Origin: Pontederia crassipes
Lineage: Eukaryota; Streptophyta; Magnoliopsida; Commelinales; Pontederiaceae
Reading direction: 5' to 3'
Assembly (NCBI GenBank): GCA_030549335.1
Contig: CM060188.1
Coordinates: forward strand, 41,505,696-41,569,695
Length of the DNA stretch: 64,000 nt
Every line of letters starts with the position of its first letter. The first letter of the stretch is position 1. Below the pieces are notes generated by a model. It worked only from the letters and a program-made list of their open reading frames with translations, made no database searches and was not told where the DNA came from. Of the stretch, positions 37,201 to 49,378 are shown piece after piece. A program made the translations under genes and the position numbers.

Positions 37201-40200
37201 TTCATGTAGTAACGTGAGCTCCATTTTCATTTCCAATGTCTCAAGCAGCACAATCTATGATAACTAATTCAGTTTCTTGTCCTATTTTTTTCTCCCTTCT
37301 CCTATCTACCTCTACGATTGTGTTCCTCTTCTACTTTGTTGAAAGAATGAATGAACTCGAAAGTATTTGTGATTTTTATGCTTCGGGGTTGTCGTTTGTA
37401 TAGGCTTACATGATAAATGTATGCTAACACACCTTTTCCACAGTTAAGTATATTGTAAAGTTGCATTCCTTTCTTTAGTTAGAGTCAAGTGTCCTTCCAA
37501 CTCAGTCCAGATCCGATGGATGGGCATGGTTATCCGAGTCTTTCTCAGCACGCAGCCTTTACATTCGATTCCTACCACCCATCACTCTGCCAGAGGATTT
37601 CAGTTTTGATTGTAGGCTTATATGGCGGTTGCGTGTGCCGTTGAAAGTCAAGATCTTTGCTTGGCTTTTACGGCGCGGACGGCTTCTCACTAGGAGGTAC
37701 AGGGCGAGATGGGCGCCACACAGTGACACATCTTGCGTGTTATGTGACGAGGCGGAAGAGGACATCACCCATTTATTTTATGACTGCACGACATCTCGAG
37801 GCGTATGACAGTAGACCAGCATTGCGGGCCTCTTCTCATCAGATTTGGAGACCGTGTGGCACTCACTTCGTGGTTTAGCCTATCAGAGACAGGGATGGAG
37901 AGCGTCTTTCGTGACCTTTTTGGCCGGCTCCAGCGCAATCGGATCATTTTTTGCGGGGAGAGATGTCAGACTAAGCGTATTGTACACCACATCCTTTTTC
38001 TTATCCAGGAGTGGGGTTTTGTTTAGCTGGGACACTTCCTATTTTTTGTTGCTGCTCTCCCTTTGAGAGCTCACTTTTTTACATGACTTTCAGTCCACAG
38101 TTATATATAGATAGATGATAACCACAACTCTGGTGGTCATCCTTTTTCTTCTCAAAAAGTGTCCGTCCAACTTGTTTGGAGGGTCTTGCACATTTTTAAT
38201 AATAATTTGATGTCGGTGATCACTGCTAACAAAATATTATTTTGATCATTATGATGCAACTCGTCTAAGAATCATTACAATGTAACATTTGACATTTCAT
38301 TCAGCATCAAGACATTGAACTACTTTTACTATAAAAAAACTTATGTTACTGATGATTCCTTTATTTAGATGTTTGGCTGCGATGTTCAGTTCATCCTTGT
38401 AACCAATCCAACTGCTCTGTCTGAACTTCACAATGTAAATTGGACATCAGTGTTTAACGGGTCATTATTTCTTCGAGCAGGTGATTTACTTAAACTTCTG
38501 ACTCTACCATGTGACGCCATTACACTTCCGACGACTTATGGTCAACTTCATCCTCCACTTGGGAAACACCGCTTGAAAGTATGTAGATCTCAATTTTTGT
38601 TTTTTTTTTGGATCACATCTCAATTGTGATTTTGAATATTGATTTGATTTATTGGTGTAGGCTGTCATATATCTGATTCAATGTAAACACTATCAGTTTT
38701 AGAAATTAAATTAGAAGATACCTTCTGAAAAAAAAATAGCGTGCCTTACTTTTGTTTGAGATGCATATTGTCTAACATGCGGAGTATGCATTCTCAGAAG
38801 AGTTGGACAATCAGAAAGATCAGTAATAAAAAATGTTTTTTTTTCATTCTCCACAAGTTTGAATCTTGATAAAGCTTTGATTGTTTTTGCTCCTTTCTCA
38901 TATGAAACTCTGGAATTTACAGATTGTCGAGTTTGTAGCAGTACTATTGGATACTGGCAATGAGGCTGCTATGAAGGAAGTGATACAGTCTGGAACCATC
39001 CAGAGAATCATAGATCTCTTTTTTGAGTAAGTTACATTTCATCTTTCATTATGATCCTTTTGTCTTTGGTTTCTTTTGAATATTGGTTTCCTCATTATTT
39101 GTTTTATTTAATGTAGGTATCCATTCAATAACTTGTTGCACCATCGTGTAGAGAACATGATTATCTCATGTCTGGAAGGCAAGAATACTGCCTTTATAGA
39201 TCATATCTTTCATGAATGTAACATCATTAGGAAATTTCTTCAAGCGGATAAAACTCCTTTCCTTTCAAGTGATTCAATTGTGGTACGCACATGATAAATT
39301 GATTTTTCCAGTGCTGAGTTACCATTAGGTAGACAATGATCTTATGATAACTTCTCATGTTCAAGGTAACTATGCCTGCTGCTGGCAGAAAGCCAGCACG
39401 GATAGGCAACATTGGACACATTACAAGAATCTCGAATAAATTCGTACAGCTTGGGAGCGTCAATGATCAGATTCAGTCTTACGTAGAGGTTAGTTAAACT
39501 TTTATCTTACATCAACTATTTCTTTTTGCACGAAATGATGACTGCATGAATATGGTAGTCATCCACTTTGTATTAAGATCAAAAGTGAGTTGTACAATTG
39601 TATGCGTGAAAACAAAAGAAAAATCAATGAACTGGGTGCACAAGAAAAAAAATCTATCTATCCTCCAATCACAATAAAAAAATATGTACAATATTCTCAA
39701 TATAGTGTTCTCAAAAAAATGTTCTCGATATATCATTCCCAAACACAATACGGTTACACTGGGTGCAGCCCAGGAGACCACCATAACCATCATCAATAGG
39801 CTGCATCCATCTTGATTTGCATGATTGTCAAGTGCACGTACAGATCACCAAAAAGCACCACTCATCAAAAGGTTAAACCTTATCCTCTGATCATTGCCAT
39901 ACCTTTGTAATGTTAGGACACTCAAGGAAAATATCCTCTCTTTCTGTGCCACATAGGGCATAAGTCTCTCCACTTAACATGAAGTTGAGTTATAGGGTTT
40001 TCCATATCCCTTTGATTATGAGCTCCAAACTCTCCACTTTAACCAGTTAAATATCTTCATAGTTCTTTTTGTGCTTCTTTTGTGCGGAGCGATGTTGTTG
40101 AGAATATTGTACATCATGCTTCTTTTCTTCTTCAGGAGTGGGTTTTTGGGTAGATGATGTACATCCCCTTTTTTTGGCGCTCTCTTCTTGAAAGCGTATA

Positions 40201-43200
40201 CTTATGCATGTTATCCGTTTCATAGTGATATATCTACCTGGATGGCTACAACAAGGTTGAGTGGTCATCCTTTTCCTCAAAATAATAAAAAAAAGATCAT
40301 TTTTTTTTCTTGAAGAGGAACCCTGGGTCTTTTTACCTTGGTCCTCACATTATTGTTCCTTTTTTCTGAAAGGGAAAAGGATGACTAGCAAGAGTGTAGT
40401 CATCCAGGACATTTCATGTATATAGAAATTTGGTTACAGTAGATTCTGGAGAATGACTTTGGGTCCTTATATCATCATTCCTTTTTTCTGTGCAGTCTTC
40501 CTTCCCATACACCTGTTTTTTTTTTTTTGTGAGAGCTCATACACCTGTTATCATATGCTGATCATTAGGACCCAGACATGTGGAAACAATTAGCAAGATT
40601 TGCTTTAATCAGTAATTAGCGAATATCATTTTCTTGTTTCCAGCTGTCTCTTCCAGCACGAACCATACTTTAACTATACTTGCATGCACCCTTTTAACTT
40701 ATTTGGATCCAAATAGTTTTATGAGAATGTGATGCCACGTCTATGTATCTGTCAGGAGCAATTGGTTTTAATGATACTAGTAATCATTATATAGAGGCTG
40801 CCACTTTGTGCCCCTCAACAACTATAGCTTGTGTGGCAATCTTTGCTTATGTTACAATATTTTGTTTTCTTATCATGGGAAAATGATGCAAAATCCTTCA
40901 TCAACATTGTTTTAGATGGTACTAGTTAATTACCTGTTCTGCCTTTCCTTAAATTAAAAATTACCTGTAATGCCATGTTCTCATTATTTTTTTACTTATC
41001 AATGTATAGCCGAGTGATATTATTGAAGTTTTTATATCCTTGCACAATAAAATTTTTTTAGGAGATGCACAATAAATTGGACAACCAGAAATTGTCTTTT
41101 CTTTCCCTCGAAAAGAAATTGTCTTTTCTGCTTTTATGCAACCTTAGGAGACATTGAGATCATGATCCATTTTTGTAGGAATCTGGAGAATGGATTGATT
41201 GGCAAACAAATGTTTTACATGAGCGCAATGCTGTGGAAAATGTCTACCGCTGGACCTGTGGGTAGGTGTCATGTTACAGGTGGCTTTTGAATCTTGTAAT
41301 ATCCATATTTAGGAAACTTATGCATTATCTGGAAAATGAGGTACTGTATTGACATTCTCTCTCTGGTGAGGATTATGTATCTTGCTTTGTTGTGGCCCTG
41401 GTAAACTGTTATATTGATTGTCTACCTATTGGCTCCTTGCAAAAGCTGTTGACTATAGCTTTGCTGCATACTTTTATCCTGGTTGTAAACAGAAAGCAGC
41501 AAAAGTCAGTCTAAGTCATATAATGCTCAGGAAAAATATGTACTATGATTTATATTTCCCAGAAAGCGGAAACATACCATTTCATTACTAGAAGGTAATG
41601 ATAGGCTGGCTCTCATCAGGGTTCATTCATCCATTTCCTGTTTTCACTTTTCCTGCCCTTTACTGTTTTCTTCTGATGCTTATGAAGCTAGACACTGTTT
41701 ATTCATTATTTCTCTGGTTACAACTGTCTGCCTACTCTGGTGTCAAGATAATGTCTCCGCATGCTTATTTCTTCTGCATTATTTTTGTTTGTGCTATTGT
41801 AATGGTGAACACATCCCCTTTTTTTGAAGGTAAAGAGGATAGCAGACATTTTGTTAGTCATCCATTTTATTAATAAGAACTTTACACAACAAGAGTTTAT
41901 ATGTATATTATCTCAAAGAAAAAAGAATTTACATTTATATATCACTACAAGGCAGATCAGTGATTATTCTCCCATTTTTAATGAAACCACCTGCCATCCC
42001 CATTATATTCTCTGTATAAATTCTCTCATTTTGGAATCTATATGCATTCCTTCCTCTTCATGTGGCACATAGTACACTTATTGCTGCTATCGTTAAGTCT
42101 GGAAGATACATACACATTTGTCACTGCATTTTGTCCAAATCCTTTAAAGGCTTCCCATTGAGTATGTCAGACCACACTCCTTTAGCAACATCACATTTAA
42201 AAAATAAATGATCTGTCTTCCATTTCGGCGACACACATTGCACAGCTGATGTCAGCTTTTAGGGCCCGCCTTACTCATTATGCTCTAGCGAGTAGGCATT
42301 GTCTTCTTAGGAGCCAAGCAAATAATCTGAATCTCAGCAGGATCCTTTGTTTCCATATCAGCTGGCAGTCCAATAACTCCTCGTTATACTCTCGCTGATG
42401 CACTGTTAGTAATGAGTATCCATGTCGCTGATGCGTTGTTAGTAATGAATCCAATAACTCCTTGTTATGCTCACGTCGAATTGACCCACAGACCATCACA
42501 TCCATATCTTCTTGACTATTCGGGAGCAAAACTCAGTCTTTCCAGCAATAGCATCAGTCCCTCTTCCCGGCGGTCTGTTCTGTTACTTCTATTCCCTGCC
42601 CTTTGCCAGCAATCAGCCATGCCTGTGGATCTGAAGCCGAAGCATATATTTGCCCAAACTCTGAGCATTGCTGACCTTCTGCTGTCTAATCATCGTGTCA
42701 AAAGGAAAAATCAACACCCACTCCCACTTAAACTGAGAAGAACTGCTTGGGCCTGTTTATAATTCCAGCCACACCCTTTAAAAAGGAAGAACTTCCATGA
42801 CTATCACTCTTGCTTCCCAGGACAAGATTTGACCATGACATGCAAAGTAGAACAACATAGATCCTCCTCTCTGTCCCTATTGTGCAGCATGTCCATTTCG
42901 ACAGTGATCCAACATTCATCCCCCTAAGTGACAAAACACCTAGTCCCCAAAATCACATTTGTTGATATGTTTTAAATCTTATTGTATCCCAAACTTTGGA
43001 GAATGATAATTGAGAAGAAAAACATAATCTATGGTGGAGGCAAAGTGTTAAGGCTGCTAGGTCTAGGCTCAAAAACCTCAAGTTCATTGCCCAACCCTAA
43101 TGTTCATGGGAGGTGTGGTGAACTCTGCTTCTTGCAGTGCAGATTCTTATGTCTAGAGGTTAAATTTTTTTTTTCAACCATGTTCTCTTTTTTTTTTTTT

Positions 43201-46200
43201 ATTACAGTGATATACATACAATCAACCTCCTTTGTTCACGACGTTTCTCCAAGGGTTTTATGATTTAAAATCTGTGTCAGTCATTGTTTTCTGTGATTGT
43301 GAGTTGATTCTTTGTGGTTCTATTCCCAACATCATTCAAGCTATTGAGCAACTTCATAAGCACCTTACCCTTAAGTGTTCATAGTTTAATGCATCTTATT
43401 CAATTTTATGTGGTAGCATTTTAATTCCCATGTATACTTCTTTGAAAAAAACATGTTAGATGACTTTAGGCTGCTAACTTTTGTTGACAAATACCAATCT
43501 TCCTTCTGACAGACGACCAATGGCATTAAATGAAAGGACAAGGGAGAGTGATGAAAATGAGCTTCATGATAGAGACTACGACATTGCTGCCTTGGCTAAT
43601 AATTTAAGTCAAGCATTTCGGTACAATGTTTATGATAATGATGAAATTGATGAGGTGATGGATGGGTCTTTTTTGAAACAAAAGCATCAATGCTTTTTTT
43701 TTTGTTTTCTTTCAATATATATACTGGGTGATATTATTTTATGCTAATAAAGTATTCTGATTTCAGGTTGAAGGATCTTTTGAACGAGATGATGAGGTAA
43801 TACTGAGGTTTTATTTATCCATATAAACATATTTGTACATTATTTAGTATATGAAACCTTCCAACATATTTCTTGCTAAGAACTTGGATAAAATGATTGA
43901 TTTCAATTTTATGATATTGTGTTTTCTTCTTAACTACTCTGTTGGTATAACTTATGATGATATAATTGCAAATTCAAATGGGTGATTCAAAACTGGAAAT
44001 GAATCCTCCGCAGAAAATGAATTTCATAATTGGCGAAAGTAGCGTCTTGATGCTGTGAAAAGAATTTGGTGTACATGTGACATCTAATTACAAGAATCGA
44101 CCCTTTAAAGAAAAAAAAAACAAGAACTGAAGTAAGATTATGAGGTCTATGGATGAGTGCACATGGCCCCATCCTCTCCTACTTAAAAAAAAGGATTATG
44201 AGGCCAGAGAGAGAACAAGATGGAGAGAGTTTGTTGGGGTTTACATTCTTTTGTATGTTACTTTATTGACTTTGTAGAATTCTCTTTCAAACTCGTAAAA
44301 AAGAGAAATATTTTAAAAAAAAGACTGTGGAATTAAAATCAGTTTATTGGATATGGATTTGGTCAATGCAGAAGTGATAAGAGAGTTATTTCAGGGAGTT
44401 GTCTAGTTCCTTGGGCCATGGTGTCAAGAGTACAAAAATTGCAATATGGCTTGGACTTGTGCAGTAATCATTCGACATAAACCACACGTGGAGTGGGAAC
44501 TGCCTAATCCGCATGTGGTTGGTGCTAATCCTCCCTACATATTACATGTCAATCATACGAATGTCGGCACAGGTTGAGCATCGCATCGACACTATCAAGA
44601 GCAGCTTCTAGTAGGGTGTGGTTCCCGGAGGCGGTACACCTCATGTATGGTGCGAGGTATGCTGCCCCACATTGCATGGTGGCTTGGGAGTCTGAGGTCT
44701 CCCTTGATCCATCCTTGCCCTCTTCGCTAGATAGGTCGGGCAGATCATGGGGCCGCATATGATCTATGGAGTTCAGTTTTCTTTGCATGCTGTGGCAGAC
44801 ATCTCTCTTGGGATTCGCACACAGCTGATCAGTGGTGCATCACATGTTTGGCATGACATCTTTAGGATCCTCCCTCTGGTGCGACCCTTGTTCACTGCCT
44901 CCCTCGATGTAAAGATGACATTCTCTTTATGGAGATGAGTCGACCAAAGGTTGCACACGCATAGGCCTTCCCCAGGCTGATGGCAGATTCGATGATATCC
45001 GTCTCTGACTTGACTTTTGGACTGGAGATGCTTGGATCCTGCTCTTCCTGCCGGCCTCTCTGATAGTTCCTTGCTCTGAATGAGAGGATTGTTGGGCACG
45101 ACACATATGGTGTTAGGAGGTCAGCTGGGTATGCCTGGTGGGACCTCGGCATGACTGATATATATACACTTGTTGCCTGCATGCACGACACCAGATGAGT
45201 TCAGAACTGACTACCAATGTGTATGGAGATCCCATTGTCCTTTTAAGGCTAAGATTTTTGTTTTATTTTCTGAGGCGCGACAGGATTCTCACATAGGCCT
45301 ATCGGTTGAGATGGGGGCGCCGAGAACAGACACCACTTACGCATTATACGAGAGGTCGGAGGAGGATATTATCCATCTTTTTTTGTGATTGCCCTATCAC
45401 ATATGAGGTGTGCCAACAAAACTGACAATCCAATATTGACAACTCAGCAATAGACATGGTCTGGCGATCATTATGGGCCACTTGCACTAGAGGGATGGAT
45501 GTGACCGTGGTCGACAGCCTTGGCGGGAATATTGTACATCACATATCTTTCTTTATGAGAGTGGAGGGAGGGGTGGTCTCTTTTTTTTCGAACATACAAA
45601 CTTTGATTTTCTCTTGATATTTATCTTACTACACATGTAAATCTTCTTCTTTCCTGTTTTAATACAATTTGGATGGCTACACAAATCTTTAGACATCTTT
45701 TATTTATTTATTTTTTTGAAAGACTGTAGACATCCTTTTACCCAGTAAAACAGAAATGAAAGCTTGCTCCCATTTTCTTGTGATCATTATTCTTTCTGAT
45801 ATGATGTAAAAATCCTACCTTTATTATTATGGCACTAACTCCGCCTATATTTTATAGCCGGTCCCAAGCCCGGATAAAGGAGGAGGGTTGTGTTAGGCCC
45901 CGACAGCCAGCATAAAATCATGTCGAATCTTATGAACATGGATCAACGAATAGAGCGGAATGGCGTCGTATGATCCATGTAGCCGACCCTACCTAGTGGG
46001 ATAAGGCTTTGTTGTTGTTGTTGTTGAGTCTAGGACTACCAGTGGGTCGATAAACCATTAAGTACCCACAAATCGTTCAACCAAAACCATAATGAAAAAT
46101 AAATACATCAGACTGTAAAGAGGAGCTATGGTCAACTGTGATTGTGCATTTTCTTTTCTTTTCTATGCCTTCTTTTGGAGAAATTTTTTTGTTCCTCTTA

Positions 46201-47218
46201 TATAAGCAACTAAAGTTGTTTCAAGTCACTTTCACTATTTTTGTTTTCATTTATTGGGAATGCCTAATACAAATGAAAAGGACACTTGTTATGCTGGAAA
46301 ATGTTAGTTATGTTTCATGACCCACTGCAAAATTACAGGACATATACTTTGGTGATGGATCTGCTGAAGTTGTCATTTCTTCCTTGAGTCTTGGAGGCAG
46401 TAATCAGAGGTATCAATTTCCCTAACTTCTATTGATTTCTGTATTAATTTGTATTAATTTTATTCTCCTTTTGTGTTAGTTGCAGTGATCTTTTCACCAA
46501 TTCAAATTGGTTTGCATTCAAAGAAGAAGGGACTTCAGAGGACATTGCAATGGGCCTCGATAGAATGGATGACATTAACCTAAATGGATCATCTGTTGTT
46601 GATAGCAACGACTGTGTAGGAGAGATGACCTATAAGATTGGAACACCTGAAAATGTGCATTCTGGGGATGACTCGGTAAATGAATCCCTTATCGTGCAGT
46701 CGACGGCCACAATGACATCTAGTGCTATGGATGATATGAGCCTTTTCCGGTTTGATACATCTGAGAGTGAGGACCTATTCAGTGATCAAACCATGCCTGA
46801 GTGGGTAGGATGGCGCGAGCCTTCGGATATTCAGGTGGATGAAGCCCCGGATGTCTCAAATTCATCAATACCGACAGAGAATGTGGTAACCATGGCATCA
46901 AATGACACGATGGAGACTCCCACCAATGATAATACTTTGAGTACGTTAGATTCTGGGGGGTTGACCAGGGAGGAAAACACCTCTTGTTCGTTTGAAGAGG
47001 ATGCAGAGTTTGTCGGTGTGGATTTGGAAGGCATAGGCAAGGCAGAAGAACATGAAGCCCCAGAGGATGGTACAAATAGTGAATTGGGTACGCTAAAGAG
47101 GAAATTCGGGCGCAAGGTCCCTGAGCTACCAGAGTCCAGTGAGGATGGAACAGGAATGATGGAATTCAGCAAGTCTCATTGGCGCGTTGAGCCCGAGTTG
47201 GGCGTTGTTCAGGAATAA
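31207..47218 (+). CDS. SAPS-domain regulatory subunit of PP6-type protein phosphatase
   Basis: SAPS proteins (yeast SAP155/SAP190, animal PPP6R, plant SAL) are scaffolds that bind Sit4/PP6-type catalytic subunits. Nineteen exons: 31207-31245, 31666-31769, 32303-32389, 32474-32549, 32651-32725, 32859-32912, 33893-33952, 35311-35427, 36575-36669, 36753-36958, 38481-38578, 38923-39026, 39117-39282, 39366-39488, 41179-41261, 43513-43654, 43767-43796, 46339-46409, 46486-47218. All join in phase: 2463 nt, 820 aa. The N-terminus is MFWRIPNLSASSPVDFIL; then LRDRAQVEQLLQYIVEDAPE, FPFIACEIFTCEIDVI, LIRLAGADDHVYPNYIDIMQ and PPLGKHRLKIVEFVAVLL mark the helical SAPS domain, to about residue 500. YDIAALANNLSQAFRY follows. 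The last exon (residues 577-820) is an acidic, Ser/Thr-rich, probably disordered tail. The locus spans 16 kb because introns 6, 7, 8, 10, 14, 15 and 17 hold transposon insertions. No coding lesion is seen. Confidence 0.93.
33163..33306. repeat. Two 72-bp tandem repeats in SAPS intron 6
   Basis: The unit beginning ttctttctcttatgcttc (33163-33234) is repeated from 33235 with very few changes until gaatggaagtaatgaa; the tails then differ. Confidence 0.8.
33359..33528 (-). mobile_element. Au-like SINE, copy 1 (SAPS intron 6)
   Basis: On the minus strand it runs from gtatgttttatagc through CCCGGATAAAGGAGGAGGG and a TGTCGAATCTC box-B-like sequence (pol III internal promoter) to a GGATAAGGCTTTGTTG tail with (TTG)n. 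Size (about 170-190 bp) and TTG tail fit the plant Au SINE family. It lies antisense to the host gene. Confidence 0.75.
34298..34477 (-). mobile_element. Au-like SINE, copy 2 (SAPS intron 7)
   Basis: Nearly identical to copy 1 and in the same orientation. Its 5' end extends further, to aactccgcctatgttttatagcc, which copy 3 also has. The (CAA)n at 34298 onward is the complement of its (TTG)n tail. Confidence 0.78.
34736..34939 (-). pseudogene. Captured exon of a WD40/AMBRA1-like gene, antisense in SAPS intron 7
   Basis: A single open exon on the minus strand is bounded by an intact acceptor (tttgcag, AG at 34941-34940) and donor (gtaag, 34735-34731). It encodes EMGAHFSPCGRFLVACVACL, then PHMEGDPGVQSQ, SATSPTRHPISAHQVMYELR and IYSIEEAT. 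I recognise this as a conserved internal exon of a plant WD40-repeat family related to AMBRA1 (Arabidopsis At1g04140/At5g43930 type). No neighbouring exon of that gene is present, so it is a gene fragment copied with flanking intron DNA rather than a processed pseudogene. The frame is undamaged, suggesting a young capture or chance survival. The identification is from memory of the family. Confidence 0.65.
35727..35754 (+). mobile_element. 28-bp SINE 3'-tail insertion (SAPS intron 8)
   Basis: The inserted piece, cacctagtgggataaggctt followed by tgttgttg, is the last 28 nt of the Au-like SINE. It is flanked by exact 11-bp direct repeats TTATTGAGGTC at 35716-35726 and 35755-35765. Confidence 0.82.
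37503..38156 (+). mobile_element. 5'-truncated LINE with 16-bp target duplication (SAPS intron 10)
   Basis: The ORF2 C-terminus carries a reverse-transcriptase zinc-binding domain: IWRLRVPLKVKIFAWLLRRG, CVLCDEAEEDITHLFYDC (about 37617-37800), then the RNRIIFCGE segment in another frame near 37935. The end is agtggtcatcc-like followed by an A-run. AAGTGTCC[T/G]TCCAACT flanks it at 37487-37502 and 38157-38172, with one mismatch. It lies in the host gene's sense orientation. Confidence 0.85.
39760..40060 (-). mobile_element. LINE ORF2 zinc-binding fragment, antisense (SAPS intron 14)
   Basis: On the minus strand the frame YALCGTEREDIFLECPNITK lies near 39965-39905, the C-x-x-C...H/L-x-x-C-P signature of the LINE RT zinc-binding domain. 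Borders are approximate. Confidence 0.6.
40061..40295 (+). mobile_element. LINE 3' end fragment (SAPS intron 14)
   Basis: The sequence from tgtgcggagcgatgttg, through attgtacatcatgcttc and caggagtgggttttt, to tggtcatccttttcctc and an A-rich tail parallels the 3' end of the LINE at 37960-38156. It abuts the antisense LINE piece on its left. Confidence 0.6.
41810..42950 (-). mobile_element. LINE ORF2 fragment, antisense (SAPS intron 15)
   Basis: Minus-strand segments RILLRFRLFAWLLRRQCLLA (near 42350-42290), CAMCVAEMEDRSFIF (near 42245-42205) and, in a shifted frame, KCDVAKGVWSDILNGKPLK (about 42200-42145) are the zinc-binding domain of LINE ORF2. A T-run at about 41816-41826 is the complement of its A tail. 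Frameshifts are present. The right border is uncertain. Confidence 0.65.
44560..45700 (+). mobile_element. LINE ORF2 fragment (SAPS intron 17)
   Basis: Decayed ORF2 C-terminal sequence. SHVWHDIFRILPLV (about 44840-44885) leads to the zinc-binding region with WRSHCPFKAKIFVLFSEARQ and RSEEDIIHLFL (45220-45388), and it ends with tggatggctacacaaatc near 45670-45695. Several stops. Same orientation as the host gene. Confidence 0.65.
45837..46026 (+). mobile_element. Au-like SINE, copy 3 (SAPS intron 17)
   Basis: The fullest copy. It begins AACTCCGCCTATATTTTATAG, continues GCCCGGATAAAGGAGGAGGG, has the box-B-like TGTCGAATCTT, and ends GATAAGGCTTTG(TTG)n. It carries a small insertion (agagcggaatg-like) absent from copies 1 and 2. 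It lies directly after the LINE fragment. Confidence 0.8.
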
Positions 47219-49027
47219 AGGAAAGGTGATCAGCGTGTGCTGCAAGGTTGTAATATTATTTTTTGTTTATTTATTTATTTAATCAGGTGTACATGTACAT
47301 TAGCATCCCCTCTTACTGATTCAAGAGGTGCAACCTGGTCGCACTCTGCACCTGTACTGTGCCTGTGTTATTTAGCTTGCGTTGTAACAATACGTTTAGG
47401 GACATGTCACTGGTCTTCTCTATTGTTGTAACACTAAAGTTGCCTCTGCTTTTGGAGGCACCAATTCCACTGGAGGGCCTTAGTAATTTGTATTAGTTCA
47501 TGTTTTGTCCATGAATAATTCTGTTTTCGGTTGATGCTTTCCCCATTTCTATGCAACTTCGTCTATTGATTATGGGAATTCTATTTAAGGTTGTGGAAAT
47601 TTCGATTTATACGTGTAAGATTTTAATGTGATCTCTTATTCCATCCTCTATAATCTCATATGGTTAGTATCATTATTTAAGTATAGTTAAAAATATATTT
47701 ATGATAGTAAGAATTAATTTAAATGAAGTTCAATATATATATATTTATTTTTAATATGTTTTGATGCAATTTGACTTAAGATTCAATAAATAATAATTTA
47801 GTGATCTATAATTTGAAATTTAAGTGTGTTAAATTTATAAGAAAACATCTATCATTAAAAATATATATTTTTTATTAAATTCTTTTGATTTTGTATAAAA
47901 TATCGATGTCGACGACATCCTGTTGTTATACTTGCAATGTTGAATGTTTGTTAATTATTTGATTATGTTAGTTAGATCTCTGAAAAGTAGAGAGTGAGAT
48001 AATGCAAAATAAAGTAAATGCTGGGAGGCTACATACAAAAAAAGTTGTGACATGGCTAATCTTTATTTGTTACTTTAAAAGTAAGTGAAGTTTTGAATTA
48101 ATTACTCTATTCTATGTGATAGAAAGAATGAATTTCAGAAGTTCTTTTTTCTTTTGATGTACTGTTCGAGTTAATTTTTTTTAGTGGAATTAGTGTCCAT
48201 ATTCCTTGTACAAGGATGACCTAAGGTTATGTACTTATGTCCGTATCATTAATAATAAATTTTATAGAAAGGATTTATTCCGCACTAACATTAAATTAGT
48301 TAGAAAATAATAGTCTATTTAGATCGAAAAAAAAGTTTTATAGGAAGGAAATGTAGAAAAAGTTGTTTTTTTTTAAATATACTTTTTCCGATTACATGAA
48401 GAATATAAAATAAATGATATTAATTTTTTTCTAACGACTTTTAGAAAAATTAGTTAACATGTTAAATTTAACATGATTAGAGTTCAAGAGTTGAAATCTT
48501 GTTAAGTTTTTATTAAAAATATATTTTCTTTCTTTATTATTCACGTGGTGGAGTCACACGTAGAAAGAGTGTTAAGAATATAAAATAAATAGTGTCGCGT
48601 TGCTTTAAGAAAATGAGTTAGCACATTAAATTTAATATGTTGAAAATAAATTACAATCAAGTTATTAACATAGTTCACCTTTTGTAATTTATTGTGTATG
48701 AAAAAATAAATTAGAAAATATATAAAGTACTTGTTATTTTTTAGCATAGAGCTGCTATTTAATTTAATTGATTACAAAAATAGAGATTTATTCCATTTCT
48801 AATCTGCAAACCGAGTGTCTATTTCTTAACAAAGTGAAGGGCATACTCATCGTTAAAAGAATTAACGTTTACTTTATTAGAAAACTGGAATAATTTATTC
48901 TTGACTTAAACTTTCAAAAAAATAACTAATCCATCCTAATAACAAGTCTTATTCTATGGATAGCTATTAATGAACCAAAGAGTACTTTTACCAGCTACAA
49001 ATTGTTTTTCCTGCATCCACTCATTAA

Positions 49028-49063
<36 letters not shown>

Positions 49064-49264
49064 TCTTCGATTACTTTATAGAAAGAATGGCATAAATTTT
49101 TTCCATTCTCCATCTCCATACAATTAGAAACAATTCGACTGCTAAACTAAATGTTTTGATTTGTCTTAAGCAGCAGAAATATGTTGGAACTGCCAAGTGT
49201 ACGCCAAGTCAACGCCATCACATAAAATATGTGCTCTGTTGGATTCACTGCCTCGGCGACGGCG
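47219..49264. other. SAPS 3' UTR and AT-rich intergenic DNA
   Basis: The SAPS 3' UTR probably runs to about 47540; aatattattttt near 47250 and catgaataattc near 47510 are candidate polyadenylation contexts. Beyond this the DNA is AT-rich without a recognisable gene. (TTA)n lies at 49027-49062. Confidence 0.5.
49027..49062. repeat. (TTA)n microsatellite
   Basis: About 12 uninterrupted ATT/TTA units. Confidence 0.93.
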
Positions 49265-49271
49265 TATATAA
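49265..49271 (+). promoter_or_regulatory. Candidate TATA box of the GNAT gene
   Basis: TATATAA lies 108 bp before the start codon; transcription would begin near 49295. No ATG is seen between there and 49379. Surrounding AT-rich sequence lowers certainty. Confidence 0.4.
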
Positions 49272-49378
49272 TAATTACAATATATATCATATCAATATAT
49301 AAGTTACAGAGAAAAGGAGAGATTTTTTTCCCCTGTTCTTTTCATTCTGAGGTGAACGGAGAGAGGCGGTGAGTGGCC

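Noticed and set aside
46779..47172. Two minus-strand frames of about 100 codons
   Set aside because: They mirror the last SAPS exon, whose reading frame is supported by the splice phase.
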